Origin: a virus
Virus record (IMG/VR): IMGVR_UViG_3300034374_001027
Span: 1 to 31,978 of that record
Strand: one strand, 5' to 3'
Length of the DNA stretch: 31,978 bases
Below the pieces are notes generated by a model that was not told where the DNA came from, made no database searches, and saw only the letters and a program-made list of their open reading frames with translations. Below, piece after piece: positions 17,789 to 25,331 of this stretch (its first letter is position 1; every line of letters starts with the position of its first letter). The translations under genes and the position numbers were made by a program.

Positions 17789-18457
17789 TTATTGTGTATC
17801 TTGTTGTCTATCATTTTCATCATCGTTTAATGATGAAGTTAATAATCTAAGTTCCCCACTAGCTAATCCACTTGTTATCATAGATACCATATCCGCAGGT
17901 AATGGGAATGGGGAATCTGCATCATAGCAAGATTGATTGCAATCATATCCTGCTAGTTCTTCGGGGTCTTCAAATATACCCCTAATGTTCACTTTATCAA
18001 TGCCTTTGGGATTATATAAGTACAAATAATCCTCAATCATAAATGCTTTGGTATTGTTCTTAGTATGTTTATCGTAAGGTAAATAGTCTACTTCAAATGG
18101 TTCAACCATTGGAATTCTTGTAGTCCCATTAGCTGCCCCAACAAATGTTATGGCTTCTCTAAAATTGAACCTTACTGTTCTTGGGATCTTTTGAACTGAT
18201 TTGTATACTGGGCAATCATTGGGGAGATCAAACCCACAACACTTAGATGCATTGACTGGGGTAATACTTACACACCCAATGCTTTGTTCTAAATGCCTAG
18301 TTACTAACCCATTACGAGCATAGTCCCTGCGAATAAACATCGCACGGTAATGCTTGATATTAAACTTAATCTGAGATAAGGAGATGTTGTCATCGTTAGA
18401 TGATCTACCTGCTCTTACTAAGTTTAAAATGTTGTATGCAATCTCATTGAGAGTCAT
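17789..18457 (-). CDS. Ring / head-tail connector protein, crAss-like
   Basis: This 222-residue protein starts MTLNEIAYNILNLVRAGRSS and continues DDNISLSQIKFNIKHYRAMF, then IRRDYARNG. This N-terminus is very typical of the crAss-like ring proteins related to gp4-type tail adaptors. A Cys-bearing middle follows (GCVSITPVNASKCCGFDLPN and NDCP), then beta segments (RTVRFNFREAITFVGA), GYDCNQSCYD, and a helical end with FPLPADMVSMITSGLASGEL, the last feature also typical of the family. It overlaps the preceding small acidic gene by 14 bases. Its product should form one ring of the neck below the portal. Which ring it forms is not decided here. Confidence 0.75.
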   Translation of the reverse strand: MTLNEIAYNILNLVRAGRSSNDDNISLSQIKFNIKHYRAMFIRRDYARNGLVTRHLEQSIGCVSITPVNASKCCGFDLPNDCPVYKSVQKIPRTVRFNFREAITFVGAANGTTRIPMVEPFEVDYLPYDKHTKNNTKAFMIEDYLYLYNPKGIDKVNIRGIFEDPEELAGYDCNQSCYDADSPFPLPADMVSMITSGLASGELRLLTSSLNDDENDRQQDTQ

Positions 18458-18746
18458 TGTCTTTCTCCATCTCTTGTTTAACCTTTACAAGTTCAGAGCA
18501 TTTTTCATACTCTTCATTGCTTTCAAAATATTCAATCATGTCATCCATGATTAGTTCTAATGTGTATGGTTCGGATGGATCAAATGGGAGAAACATTATT
18601 TCGTGTTTACCCTCAAGCAGTTCCTTAATTGTAACCTTTTTAGTGGCTACCAAGTAAGCATTGTTGTATGCCTCGTCTAAGATTTCAATCTCCTCTTCTA
18701 GGGAGATGTCTTCGAAATCATCTTCATAATCCTCAATCATTGACAT
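18444..18746 (-). CDS. Small acidic hypothetical protein
   Basis: I place the start at ATG 18746 (MSMIEDYEDD) or, six bases later, ATG 18740. The frame stays open upstream to 19046, but that part lies inside the phosphoesterase gene and its translation looks random. The roughly 100-residue product is strongly acidic: FEDISLEEEIEILDEAYNNA, then VATKKVTIKELLEGKHEIMF, LPFDPSEPYTLELIMDDMIE and YFESNEEYEKCSELVKVKQE. The last part, a helical 'YFE..EEYEKCSEL' segment, is seen in small proteins of several Bacteroidota phages. It overlaps the phosphoesterase stop by 14 (or 8) bases and the ring gene by 14, so it is translated as part of that set. Function unknown. Confidence 0.65.
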   Translation of the reverse strand: MSMIEDYEDDFEDISLEEEIEILDEAYNNAYLVATKKVTIKELLEGKHEIMFLPFDPSEPYTLELIMDDMIEYFESNEEYEKCSELVKVKQEMEKDNDSQ

Positions 18747-19884
18747 TGAATTGTAGATACCCAGTAAGTCCAAAAGTTTTACACCATACAAAGGCTTGAG
18801 CTGCTCGTTTGGAGTCATACCCCATCTTTTTATGCCATTCATCGTTAGGGCAAATAGAAGGTAGAAATCTGACTTTGATTCCTCTATACTCATTAACCTG
18901 CTCCTTGTGGAAATGCCCGCAATGAGCCTCCCTAAATTTTGTTCTTGCAAAGACTTCAGGCTTTTCAGTAGCCATAATAAGTGGGATATCTGCAGGTTTT
19001 TCATTGTCTCCATGAGTAAACATGAGCATGTTATTCCCATACTCATAGTATTTTCTAGAATCGTTGCTGTTATCTACAGTGACCGATGGGTCATTTCTAA
19101 ACCATCCTGAGATTACATCTCCTGCATAGAACATACGTTCATAGTCATGGTTACCTGCAACTACAATTACATGTACAGGAGCTATCTGCTTTAAGTAATC
19201 TACAGCGTGTACAATCAATTCCCAGTAACCTCTAAAAGATTCTTTCCAACCTACATCATCATGTTGAGGAGTACCCTTTGTTGTGGTTTGTTTCATCCCT
19301 TCAGAGTTCATCCCATCATTCCCAATAGGGAGTAAGAATTTTTCAATCTCCAATCCACTGGCTCTGTTGACCAAATCTTGTATAGCCAACATAAAGACCT
19401 CAGAGATAGTCAGTCTTGAGTCTTCGACAATTTTACCGTAGTGTATATCTGGGAGAGATATTTCATAAAGTACGGGTTGATTGTAAGCATTCTTTACAGG
19501 CTTATGAGGAATGTTTGTAGAGTATCTACTAGCAAACTCTTCTATTTCCTCTTTGTATGTTTTTGCATCAGTGACATCATGCTTTGTCACTACTGAGAAT
19601 CTAGGTTCTCCTGACATTGTCTGCCAGAACTTTACACTAGATACATCATTGGCATCTATATTACTGAGTTTTAGGAACTTATCAAACTCAGTAATTACAT
19701 TGTCATTATTGTTGTCGTTATCTTGCTCTAATACTCCCTCTCTGTTTAATTTTCTTACTTCAGTTAAAGCATCAACACATAAATCATAGTCAGCATCTAG
19801 ACGTGCGGATAAGCACTGAGCACTTTTCTTTAAGTACCCAGGCGTATCCTTTAGAAACCTAACTATGTCTTTATACTGTGTCAT
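18733..19884 (-). CDS. Calcineurin-like metallophosphoesterase
   Basis: This 383-residue protein carries the metallophosphoesterase motif set in order: DIH (146-148), GND (188-190), GNHD (244-247), THGD (290-293) and GHFH (323-326), so both metal sites look complete. The roughly 130-residue N-terminal part is helical (VRFLKDTPGYLKKSAQCLSA) and resembles a small winged-helix-like or regulatory domain, then a linker rich in D and N (55-62). A segment TKGTPQHDDVGWKE (202-215) precedes the core helix. Such enzymes hydrolyse phosphodiester or phosphomonoester bonds; the substrate cannot be read here. Placement amid neck and tail genes is unusual for a metabolic enzyme, although similar genes are known in related phages. 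It overlaps the coiled-coil gene by 14 bases. Confidence 0.88.
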   Translation of the reverse strand: MTQYKDIVRFLKDTPGYLKKSAQCLSARLDADYDLCVDALTEVRKLNREGVLEQDNDNNNDNVITEFDKFLKLSNIDANDVSSVKFWQTMSGEPRFSVVTKHDVTDAKTYKEEIEEFASRYSTNIPHKPVKNAYNQPVLYEISLPDIHYGKIVEDSRLTISEVFMLAIQDLVNRASGLEIEKFLLPIGNDGMNSEGMKQTTTKGTPQHDDVGWKESFRGYWELIVHAVDYLKQIAPVHVIVVAGNHDYERMFYAGDVISGWFRNDPSVTVDNSNDSRKYYEYGNNMLMFTHGDNEKPADIPLIMATEKPEVFARTKFREAHCGHFHKEQVNEYRGIKVRFLPSICPNDEWHKKMGYDSKRAAQAFVWCKTFGLTGYLQFNVND

Positions 19885-20296
19885 TATCTATAATCCCTAA
19901 TATCGGGAGTAACTGTTCAGAGTTTAACTCATTAGGAAGTTGGTCTTCTCTGAGCTTATAGATTGGGATAGAGACTTCTTTCTCAAGCAACTTTTCAACT
20001 TCTTCAAGTTGCTTTTTCCTACTCTCAATCAAATCCTTATGATCTTCCTCAAGCTTTTGAATCCCTTCGATATCTTCAGACTCAGCAAGTTTGTGTACTT
20101 GAGCTGATACCTGCATAAACTCATCTGATGGAGTAGCTAACTTGTCAATGTCTTTTAGCTCCTCAATCAATGTCTTCATATTCTTAGCAACTACAATTGA
20201 GAATCTAGAACCTTTGATGTCCTTGACCTCTTGCAATCCTTTGTAAATGTCTACTGCCTCAGACAGTTTCATTGTTACGTTTTCGAACTTACCCAT
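19871..20296 (-). CDS. Small coiled-coil protein (DUF1617-like architecture)
   Basis: This 141-residue protein starts MGKFENVTMKLSEAVDIYKG. It is nearly all helical: residues 10-55 (FSIVVAKNMKTLIEELKDID), then a long charged coiled coil at about 65-105 (IQKLEEDHKDLIESRKKQLE), and an extended C-terminus SIPIYKLREDQLPNELNSEQ ending LLPILGIIDNDTV. The 'helix, coiled coil, conserved LP..L..EQL' layout resembles small phage DUF1617 proteins, a family of unknown role; I make no firm assignment. Its 35-base leader is A/C-rich (ACCATAAAACCAAAACC) and lacks a Shine-Dalgarno box. It overlaps the phosphoesterase start by 14 bases, so the two may act together. Confidence 0.65.
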   Translation of the reverse strand: MGKFENVTMKLSEAVDIYKGLQEVKDIKGSRFSIVVAKNMKTLIEELKDIDKLATPSDEFMQVSAQVHKLAESEDIEGIQKLEEDHKDLIESRKKQLEEVEKLLEKEVSIPIYKLREDQLPNELNSEQLLPILGIIDNDTV

Positions 20297-20331
20297 TGGT
20301 GTTTGGTTTTGGTTTTATGGTTTAAGTTTTA

Positions 20332-21309
20332 TTACCCGAATACAAAGAAATGGATTTTTCTTACAATAGACGCAGCATTCTGATTCCCAGTATGTGTGAC
20401 GTTAATTGCAAAACTTCCAGTAGATACAGATGCAATACTAATATGCACCCCATTGTCAGCAGCTACGTTACTTCCAAATTCTTTTGATAAGAAGATTACG
20501 GATGTACTGGATACTTTATCATTTACTACAGTAAACTGAGTATTTGTATCTGCAACAATAGCTGCCGCAAATAATGTTATTGTCCCTGCTACAGCATTCA
20601 GTGTAACTGTGGTAGCTAAGCTTGTTGTTTGAGTAACAGCTCCTGCTGAAGATGCAGACAATGAACCTACAGTCAATGCCCCAAGAGTAACATTCCCAAG
20701 AGTGACATTGTCATTCTCCTCTACAACAGTAGATGGGAGTGTGGAGTTAATCTGAATACCCCCATCACTGTTTGTGATTGAGATGTTTGTCCCAGCAGTC
20801 AATGTACTGACTTGAGGACCTGATGCACCCCCAATAACAATTCCCCCATTCGTAGTCATGTCTAACTCTCTAAGAGCAGAGGATCCTGTCAACTGAGTAG
20901 CTACCAATGACTTACTTGTGAATGTTGACTTAGCTGTACCACCATTAGCTACTGACAATACTCCTGTAACGTTAGTAGCTAAGTTAACTGTAGTCAAATA
21001 GTTCTTAGCTGCAATCAATGAATCAATGTTAGCTTCAGAGATTGTAAACTCTACCTCATCATTTGCATTGATGGCTATCCCAAGATAATTGTTAGCACTG
21101 CTTACCTTTCTACTGGTAATGTTTGCAGTATTGATTTCTTTAACTACGTTAACCCCACTACTCCCTACGTTATTTAATGTAGGGTAAAATGTAGTAGCTC
21201 TAAGTTTCTTTGTTTCTGCCCCATTGTCAACCACAAAGAAGTTTGCAGATGCAGCTGATGCATCCCAAGAGGTTAATTCAGTTAAATCTGTTATTGTTGT
21301 ATTAGCCAT
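20332..21309 (-). CDS. Trimeric fibre-like protein (head or tail fibre)
   Basis: This 325-residue protein starts MANTTITDLTELTSWDASAA, a short anchoring domain (1-45), followed by a Thr/Ser/Ala/Asn-rich beta region with ATNVTGVLSVANGGTAKSTF (112-131), the classic phage-fibre linker 'VTGxLxVANGGTG'. The C-terminal domain (about 250-325; NDKVSSTSVIFLSKEFGSNV, ending KIHFFVFG) looks like a compact beta knob found at the end of fibre proteins. Low charge and no Cys fit an exposed trimer. It shares TAATG with the 118-residue gene. Crassvirales have both head and tail fibres, and I cannot tell which this is. Its place among neck genes, far from the collagen fibre and LamG adhesin, makes a head-fibre role possible. 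Confidence 0.68.
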   Translation of the reverse strand: MANTTITDLTELTSWDASAASANFFVVDNGAETKKLRATTFYPTLNNVGSSGVNVVKEINTANITSRKVSSANNYLGIAINANDEVEFTISEANIDSLIAAKNYLTTVNLATNVTGVLSVANGGTAKSTFTSKSLVATQLTGSSALRELDMTTNGGIVIGGASGPQVSTLTAGTNISITNSDGGIQINSTLPSTVVEENDNVTLGNVTLGALTVGSLSASSAGAVTQTTSLATTVTLNAVAGTITLFAAAIVADTNTQFTVVNDKVSSTSVIFLSKEFGSNVAADNGVHISIASVSTGSFAINVTHTGNQNAASIVRKIHFFVFG

Positions 21310-21665
21310 TACAATCCAATTAGTTCATTATTTTGAGTTACGATGTCTACATCTGATTGTGTAACCATTGTATTAGTAGGTTTTTGGGGTGGGGATTCTG
21401 TAGAATCTACACTGACATCTGCAGTAATACAATCTCTGCAACTCTTAGTCAATAAGTTAGTAAATATCTTCGTGTACGTACTCCCTGATACACTATTATC
21501 TAAACAATCTAATGTTCTTAGATAGTGCTCAAAGAGATCTACAATGATGAAGAGTCTAACAAGTTCAATTTCCTTAAACTTGACTCCCCCTTTTACATAC
21601 TTAAGTGCATCTCCCCCTTTCTGAGACAGACATATCTTAAATGTATTTAACTGTTCTTCAGTCAT
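21309..21665 (-). CDS. Small hypothetical protein, partner of Cys-rich protein
   Basis: I start this gene at ATG 21665 (MTEEQLNTFKICLSQKGGDA), two bases after the upstream stop. A longer reading from a TTG at 21680 would add five residues and overlap that gene, with no support. The 118-residue protein is helical in the first two thirds (IELVRLFIIVDLFEHYLRTL), with a conserved-looking CRDC motif near residue 80 and a Thr/Ser/Pro-rich acidic tail (STESPPQKPT). The helical part looks like a small connector. It follows the Cys-rich gene and shares TAATG with the fibre-like gene. Family unknown; context suggests a neck or fibre-attachment component. Confidence 0.65.
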   Translation of the reverse strand: MTEEQLNTFKICLSQKGGDALKYVKGGVKFKEIELVRLFIIVDLFEHYLRTLDCLDNSVSGSTYTKIFTNLLTKSCRDCITADVSVDSTESPPQKPTNTMVTQSDVDIVTQNNELIGL

Positions 21666-21667
21666 GA

Positions 21668-22144
21668 TTAACAACCGCAAGGGCAGTTTTCATTGCACAT
21701 CTCTTCTGCCTTAGTATACTTCTCAATAGCATCCTCAACATTGGATTCTAATTCAGCAGCATACAGACTAGACTTTAAGAACAAGTTGATTCTATCAGCT
21801 CTTCTGATAAATGCATCACAGTCATCACAGCTACTATCACAGTTGATTGACTTTTCAATAAGTCCTGCAATGCAGCAATCTAAATCACAGCTACCCACAG
21901 AATAGAATGTCTGTGTATTCTGAGGATCTTGAATTATTGTCAATGTAATAACCCCTACAAATGAATTCGTTGTAGTAACTGTAAATTCTAATTTTTCATC
22001 AGTTATTTCCGCTGACCCAGTCTCTGGAGATGCATTCTTATGTGTAACTACAGAATAGGTTGCAGGTGTGATACTTGCATCTATATCAGCTTCTGGAATA
22101 GACACAGTCAATGTCTTACAGTTATTTGAGGTAGTTATATACAT
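21668..22144 (-). CDS. Cys-rich small structural protein
   Basis: This 158-residue protein starts MYITTSNNCKTLTVSIPEAD. Residues 1-85 form an Ig-like beta domain (LTVSIPEADIDASITPATYS; LEFTVTTTNSFVGVITLTII). The rest is helical and carries 10 of its 11 cysteines: SCDLDCC (83-89), NCDSSCDDC (99-107), and MCNENCPCGC at the very end. CxxC pairs suggest a zinc site or disulfides. The start lies 12 bases after the T-tract of the terminator at 22157-22192, with no Shine-Dalgarno box. Its role is probably structural, near the neck or fibre base, judging from its neighbours. No family is named. Confidence 0.68.
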   Translation of the reverse strand: MYITTSNNCKTLTVSIPEADIDASITPATYSVVTHKNASPETGSAEITDEKLEFTVTTTNSFVGVITLTIIQDPQNTQTFYSVGSCDLDCCIAGLIEKSINCDSSCDDCDAFIRRADRINLFLKSSLYAAELESNVEDAIEKYTKAEEMCNENCPCGC

Positions 22145-22156
22145 TACTTAGAAATT

Positions 22157-22192
22157 AAAAAATAGGGACGAGACCTATTTCCCGTCCCTATT
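22157..22192 (-). terminator. Intrinsic terminator after the 362-residue virion protein
   Basis: On the minus strand a perfect 10-bp stem (AATAGGGACG ... CGTCCCTATT, arms at 22192-22183 and 22170-22161) with a 12-base loop runs directly into TTTTTT. It begins 16 bases after the stop of the 362-residue gene. This is the only textbook terminator I see in the window. It splits the capsid transcript from the neck/tail genes, whose first start codon is only 12 bases beyond it. Confidence 0.92.
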
Positions 22193-22208
22193 CTATTAAA
22201 CAGTCTTA

Positions 22209-23297
22209 TTACCAAATAAACTCTTGAGCAGCAGTAACATTAGCCAAAGCAAATGCTGCATCAATGGTTGTATCAGCCGCTGCCATCGCAGTGCTAGAAT
22301 CTGAAGCATAGATAACAATCTGATTCAACTCACCTGCAGGTGCAATACCTGTAGATGATGGCCAGTTGTGCTCATATTCAACAACTACTTTGTGGTACTT
22401 ATTCCCAACTGTACCAAATGTTGGGACATTTTGCGGCAAGTACATTCTGTTGAAGTTACCATAACGGCTTCTGCAACGAACTTCTTCCCCAATTACCTGC
22501 CAATCATTACCAACACCGAGTACTTGACCAGTAATAGCTAAATCAGTGGACGCATCATCATCAACGTTAGTCAAAATAACGTCAAAGACTACTCCTGGAT
22601 GAATAGCTTCAATCACAACATCATTGGTACTAACTACTGGAGTTTTGAACAATTTAGATAAAATTGGGTGCTCAGCCATTCTATCTACAATATCACTTTG
22701 AATAGTAGTATCTACAGCATCAACACCCACAAAATTAACAGTAACGTTAATTGCTTTGTGGTTTGTAGTGTTGAATGCTCCTAACGGAAAATCTCCGAAG
22801 ATGTTCAAACCAGCCTGATCGTAAAAACTCAACTGATCGGTAGGAGTAGACTTAATTACAAATTTTAAGTTTCCTTGAAATGCTCCAGAAGCTACAGCTC
22901 CAAGTTTTGTATTTGTAATTGTTGCTTTGGTTCCAACAAAATCTGTTTGTGGTTCAAAGATAATTCTACGTATGTCTCTAGTATTAATAATTGGAGACAT
23001 GATAGGATTTCCAGAACCAGTTCCCTGACCAAACTGAATTCTATTAAATAACCACAATGGGTTGGCTACAGTTAAAGCTTCTACCGTAGTATCGTCTGCA
23101 TTACTTGTATCTGTATCAACCTTCTTTGCATACAATGCACTATTGATCCAGTTATCACTGTTTGCTCCGTACTGAGTAAGATTCCAAATACCAACCTCTG
23201 ATTTTCCAAGGTCTAAAGGACTGTCAGCTCCATCAGTTCCTGGAGCTTCAAGGTTTCCATTGTTCAGGATAAATACCTGAGATAAGTTAGTTCCCAT
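22209..23297 (-). CDS. Virion protein, likely abundant (auxiliary capsid or related)
   Basis: This 362-residue protein starts MGTNLSQVFILNNGNLEAPG. It is beta-rich and low in charge, with segments such as WLFNRIQFGQGTGSGNPIMS, DIRRIIFEPQ and YHKVVVEYEHNWPSSTGIAP, and has one Cys. I do not recognise the family with certainty. It has an A-rich leader (AATAAAAATAATTAAAAA), its own terminator, and only about two GGG glycine codons, unlike most neighbours but like the major capsid gene. Those three features point to high expression. An auxiliary or decorating capsid protein fits best; a tail-tube or major neck protein is the alternative. It follows the first ring gene by 40 bases. Confidence 0.7.
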   Translation of the reverse strand: MGTNLSQVFILNNGNLEAPGTDGADSPLDLGKSEVGIWNLTQYGANSDNWINSALYAKKVDTDTSNADDTTVEALTVANPLWLFNRIQFGQGTGSGNPIMSPIINTRDIRRIIFEPQTDFVGTKATITNTKLGAVASGAFQGNLKFVIKSTPTDQLSFYDQAGLNIFGDFPLGAFNTTNHKAINVTVNFVGVDAVDTTIQSDIVDRMAEHPILSKLFKTPVVSTNDVVIEAIHPGVVFDVILTNVDDDASTDLAITGQVLGVGNDWQVIGEEVRCRSRYGNFNRMYLPQNVPTFGTVGNKYHKVVVEYEHNWPSSTGIAPAGELNQIVIYASDSSTAMAAADTTIDAAFALANVTAAQEFIW

Positions 23298-23337
23298 TTT
23301 TTAATTATTTTTATTGGGATTAAACATTAATAAAAAA

Positions 23338-24432
23338 TCATTCACTGTCCATGTTTTCCATAGACTGTGTCTGATACCTAGGGTCTTGAACAGACTCCAG
23401 GATTCCTTTAACTGCCATCTCAACTATCTCTTGATGAGTGTGTTCCGGCAATTCACACCCAACTCCCTCAATGATGTTTAATCTATTCGGGCGTCGAATG
23501 TATTTAATATGAGCTAATTTAACTAAAAAAGTAACATCAGTATAAACATCAATAAAATTTTCTTGAATCGTATACTTTACTCTGTCGTAAGTAGGACGAT
23601 TAAAGGGGTCTGATAGTACCATGTATATATCATCATGCTGAACATACATCCCCATTTCTCTAGTTATTGGGGTAATCAGAGGTTGAGTAGGCCATCTTTG
23701 TTGATGACTTACTTCAGTAGATGCTATTGTTACTGAACTCTCATCAGAGTACTTTACTGTTATATTCCCAGGATCAACAGTAGCAGCACTCAATAGAACA
23801 TGATTAGAATCTATTGTAGGAGTTTGATGACTTTCAAATGTAGCATTTGAGCCAGTCATGTAATCAGAAGCATCATCTTGAGCTATATTAGAGTCTAGTA
23901 CTACCCAACTATCAGTTAAGAACGTTGGGTTTAAAAAGAACTCTGCATCTAAAACTTGATCTTCAGATAAGTCTGCAAAAATTGTACTACCGTCATTGAT
24001 GATATCTGACACCCCAATCCCATTACTATTTACCAATGGTACTTTGTACAAGTAATTGGTTCTATTAAACGTACTAACCCAGTTTGTATTATTGCATTCG
24101 TAGTACTCTTCTACATAGAAGTTAACTAAGAACATATAGTCTCTTGGGAGAGGGGCTCTGTCAATAAAATAGTTGTTAACTGTCTGACCTTGATAGTTAG
24201 CCTCAGTTGCGTAATCCACAACTAAGTTTCTAAGATCATCAATCCTTTTTTGAGATTGCTCAAATCCATCACGATACTTATTCCCTAATGGGGAGTAACG
24301 TAATTTAATGAACTTGTCCATAGCGACATTGAGTTCATGGTCAATCTCTTGAGGTAAGAGATTGTCAACCTGGAAGGAAGCAATTTTCTGCACCCCCAGG
24401 TTGACTGCAATATGCATCTCTTGTATAGTCAT
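23338..24432 (-). CDS. Ring / tail-adaptor protein, crAss-like
   Basis: This 364-residue protein starts MTIQEMHIAVNLGVQKIASF, and residues 20-45 (VDNLLPQEIDHELNVAMDKF) are the usual helix-turn of crAss-like ring proteins. A conserved core includes APLPRDYMFLVNFYVEEYYE (113-132), and the protein ends with RYIRRP-like VKLAHIKYIRRPNR then LPEHTHQEIVEMAVKGILES and VQDPRYQT. The 'LPEHTHQEIV..AV..ILE....RYQ' ending is typical of the gp4/adaptor group. The middle part (about 190-260) is a Ser/Asp/Thr-rich insertion. It starts in a TAATG overlap with the 269-residue gene. It should form a ring between portal and tail; which ring is not decided. Confidence 0.75.
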   Translation of the reverse strand: MTIQEMHIAVNLGVQKIASFQVDNLLPQEIDHELNVAMDKFIKLRYSPLGNKYRDGFEQSQKRIDDLRNLVVDYATEANYQGQTVNNYFIDRAPLPRDYMFLVNFYVEEYYECNNTNWVSTFNRTNYLYKVPLVNSNGIGVSDIINDGSTIFADLSEDQVLDAEFFLNPTFLTDSWVVLDSNIAQDDASDYMTGSNATFESHQTPTIDSNHVLLSAATVDPGNITVKYSDESSVTIASTEVSHQQRWPTQPLITPITREMGMYVQHDDIYMVLSDPFNRPTYDRVKYTIQENFIDVYTDVTFLVKLAHIKYIRRPNRLNIIEGVGCELPEHTHQEIVEMAVKGILESVQDPRYQTQSMENMDSE

Positions 24433-25241
24433 TAACTTCTAAGTTCTTTGAGCTGAGCTCTCATGGCATTGATTTGCCCTGAGTTCTTTTTGTTGTTGAA
24501 GTAAACAATTGTGTCTGTGATGTTCTCCCCAATTGTTTCATCACCATAGATGATTTGATTCCCAATTGTACGAAGTACCCCAAGCTCAATCATTTCCTCA
24601 ATCTCAGCTCTTGTATCTAAGTTTTTATCTAAACTCATCTTCAAGAACGCATCAGGCTTACTGTTTTTGATTTCGTAAAGCTGATTCTCTACTTCAAGTT
24701 CAGACAGTTGTTCTGGTTTAGAACCCTTAGACAATACTCTGAGCAATCGTCTCATCTTGTCTGTATCTGCACTGATCTTGATGAACTCCTTATCAGCATC
24801 TTTACGAAGCTTAACATTAGCGTTCTTCTTGACGAGGTCTTTTTGTGGATCGTAGATGTAGAATTTCTTCAATGGGTCTGAGTTCATCTCATCCTCACTC
24901 ATAGCTACTTGACGATGCTTTTGACACCACTTGTAAGTAACGTAGTCCATGATGTTGTGAGGTTCCCCATCTTCATCTACTGTAATATCCAACTCTACTC
25001 CTTCGAATGGGACTTTTAAAGTCATTGATGCCCAAAACTGTTTCTCTTGTTTTGGCCAATCCTGATGAGTAGGTGGGACATCTAAAATCTTTGAAAGAAT
25101 CTTGTGTGACTCTTCTTCATCTAACCCCTTAAGAGGTTGTCGGTTTACATAAATAGAGCCAATGCTAATTTTAGCCCCAGCTCTAATTTCTTTTGGGAGG
25201 TGGTTTAATACCTCCTTGCGCCTGATCATGATTTTTTTCAT
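24432..25241 (-). CDS. Conserved protein downstream of major capsid gene
   Basis: This 269-residue protein starts MKKIMIRRKEVLNHLPKEIR. It has an N-terminal beta/alpha part (AGAKISIGSIYVNRQPLKGL; LKVPFEGVELDITVDEDGEP), a middle with NIMDYVTYKWCQKHRQVAMS, and a charged helical C-terminus (RRLLRVLSKGSKPEQLSELE, then EIEEMIELGVLRTIGNQIIY). A gene of this type follows the capsid gene in crAss-like genomes, but I know no assigned role. It has a 90-base leader with the strong hairpin at 25284-25313 and then AATAAAAAAGAAC before ATG. The C-terminal region resembles small domain-sized regulatory or adaptor helices; the function is unknown. Confidence 0.65.
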   Translation of the reverse strand: MKKIMIRRKEVLNHLPKEIRAGAKISIGSIYVNRQPLKGLDEEESHKILSKILDVPPTHQDWPKQEKQFWASMTLKVPFEGVELDITVDEDGEPHNIMDYVTYKWCQKHRQVAMSEDEMNSDPLKKFYIYDPQKDLVKKNANVKLRKDADKEFIKISADTDKMRRLLRVLSKGSKPEQLSELEVENQLYEIKNSKPDAFLKMSLDKNLDTRAEIEEMIELGVLRTIGNQIIYGDETIGENITDTIVYFNNKKNSGQINAMRAQLKELRS

Positions 25242-25283
25242 GTTCTTTTTTATTAAGATTAAGAATAACTATTTATGGTTAAT

Positions 25284-25313
25284 GGGGGACAACCGCCGTT
25301 GCAGTCGTCCCCC
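25284..25313 (-). promoter_or_regulatory. Strong GC-rich hairpin at 3' end of the capsid transcript
   Basis: On the minus strand GGGGGACGACTGC (25313-25301) pairs with GCGGTTGTCCCCC (25296-25284) over 13 bp, including two G-T pairs, around an AACG loop. It starts 18 bases after the capsid stop. It is not followed by a T-tract (ATTAACCATAAATAG follows), so it is not a standard terminator. It may mark a processing point, stabilise the capsid mRNA or act as a partial terminator. Confidence 0.75.
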
Positions 25314-25331
25314 TTGCAAACCAAACACAAA

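Noticed and set aside
18747-19046. Upstream extension of the small acidic gene, adding 100 residues
   Set aside because: It lies out of frame inside the phosphoesterase gene, and its sequence (MSMGITCSCLLMETMKNLQI) looks random; ATG 18746 gives a compact acidic protein.
21666-21680. TTG start giving a five-residue longer version of the 118-residue gene
   Set aside because: It overlaps the upstream gene, and an ATG sits in frame at 21665 just after the upstream stop.
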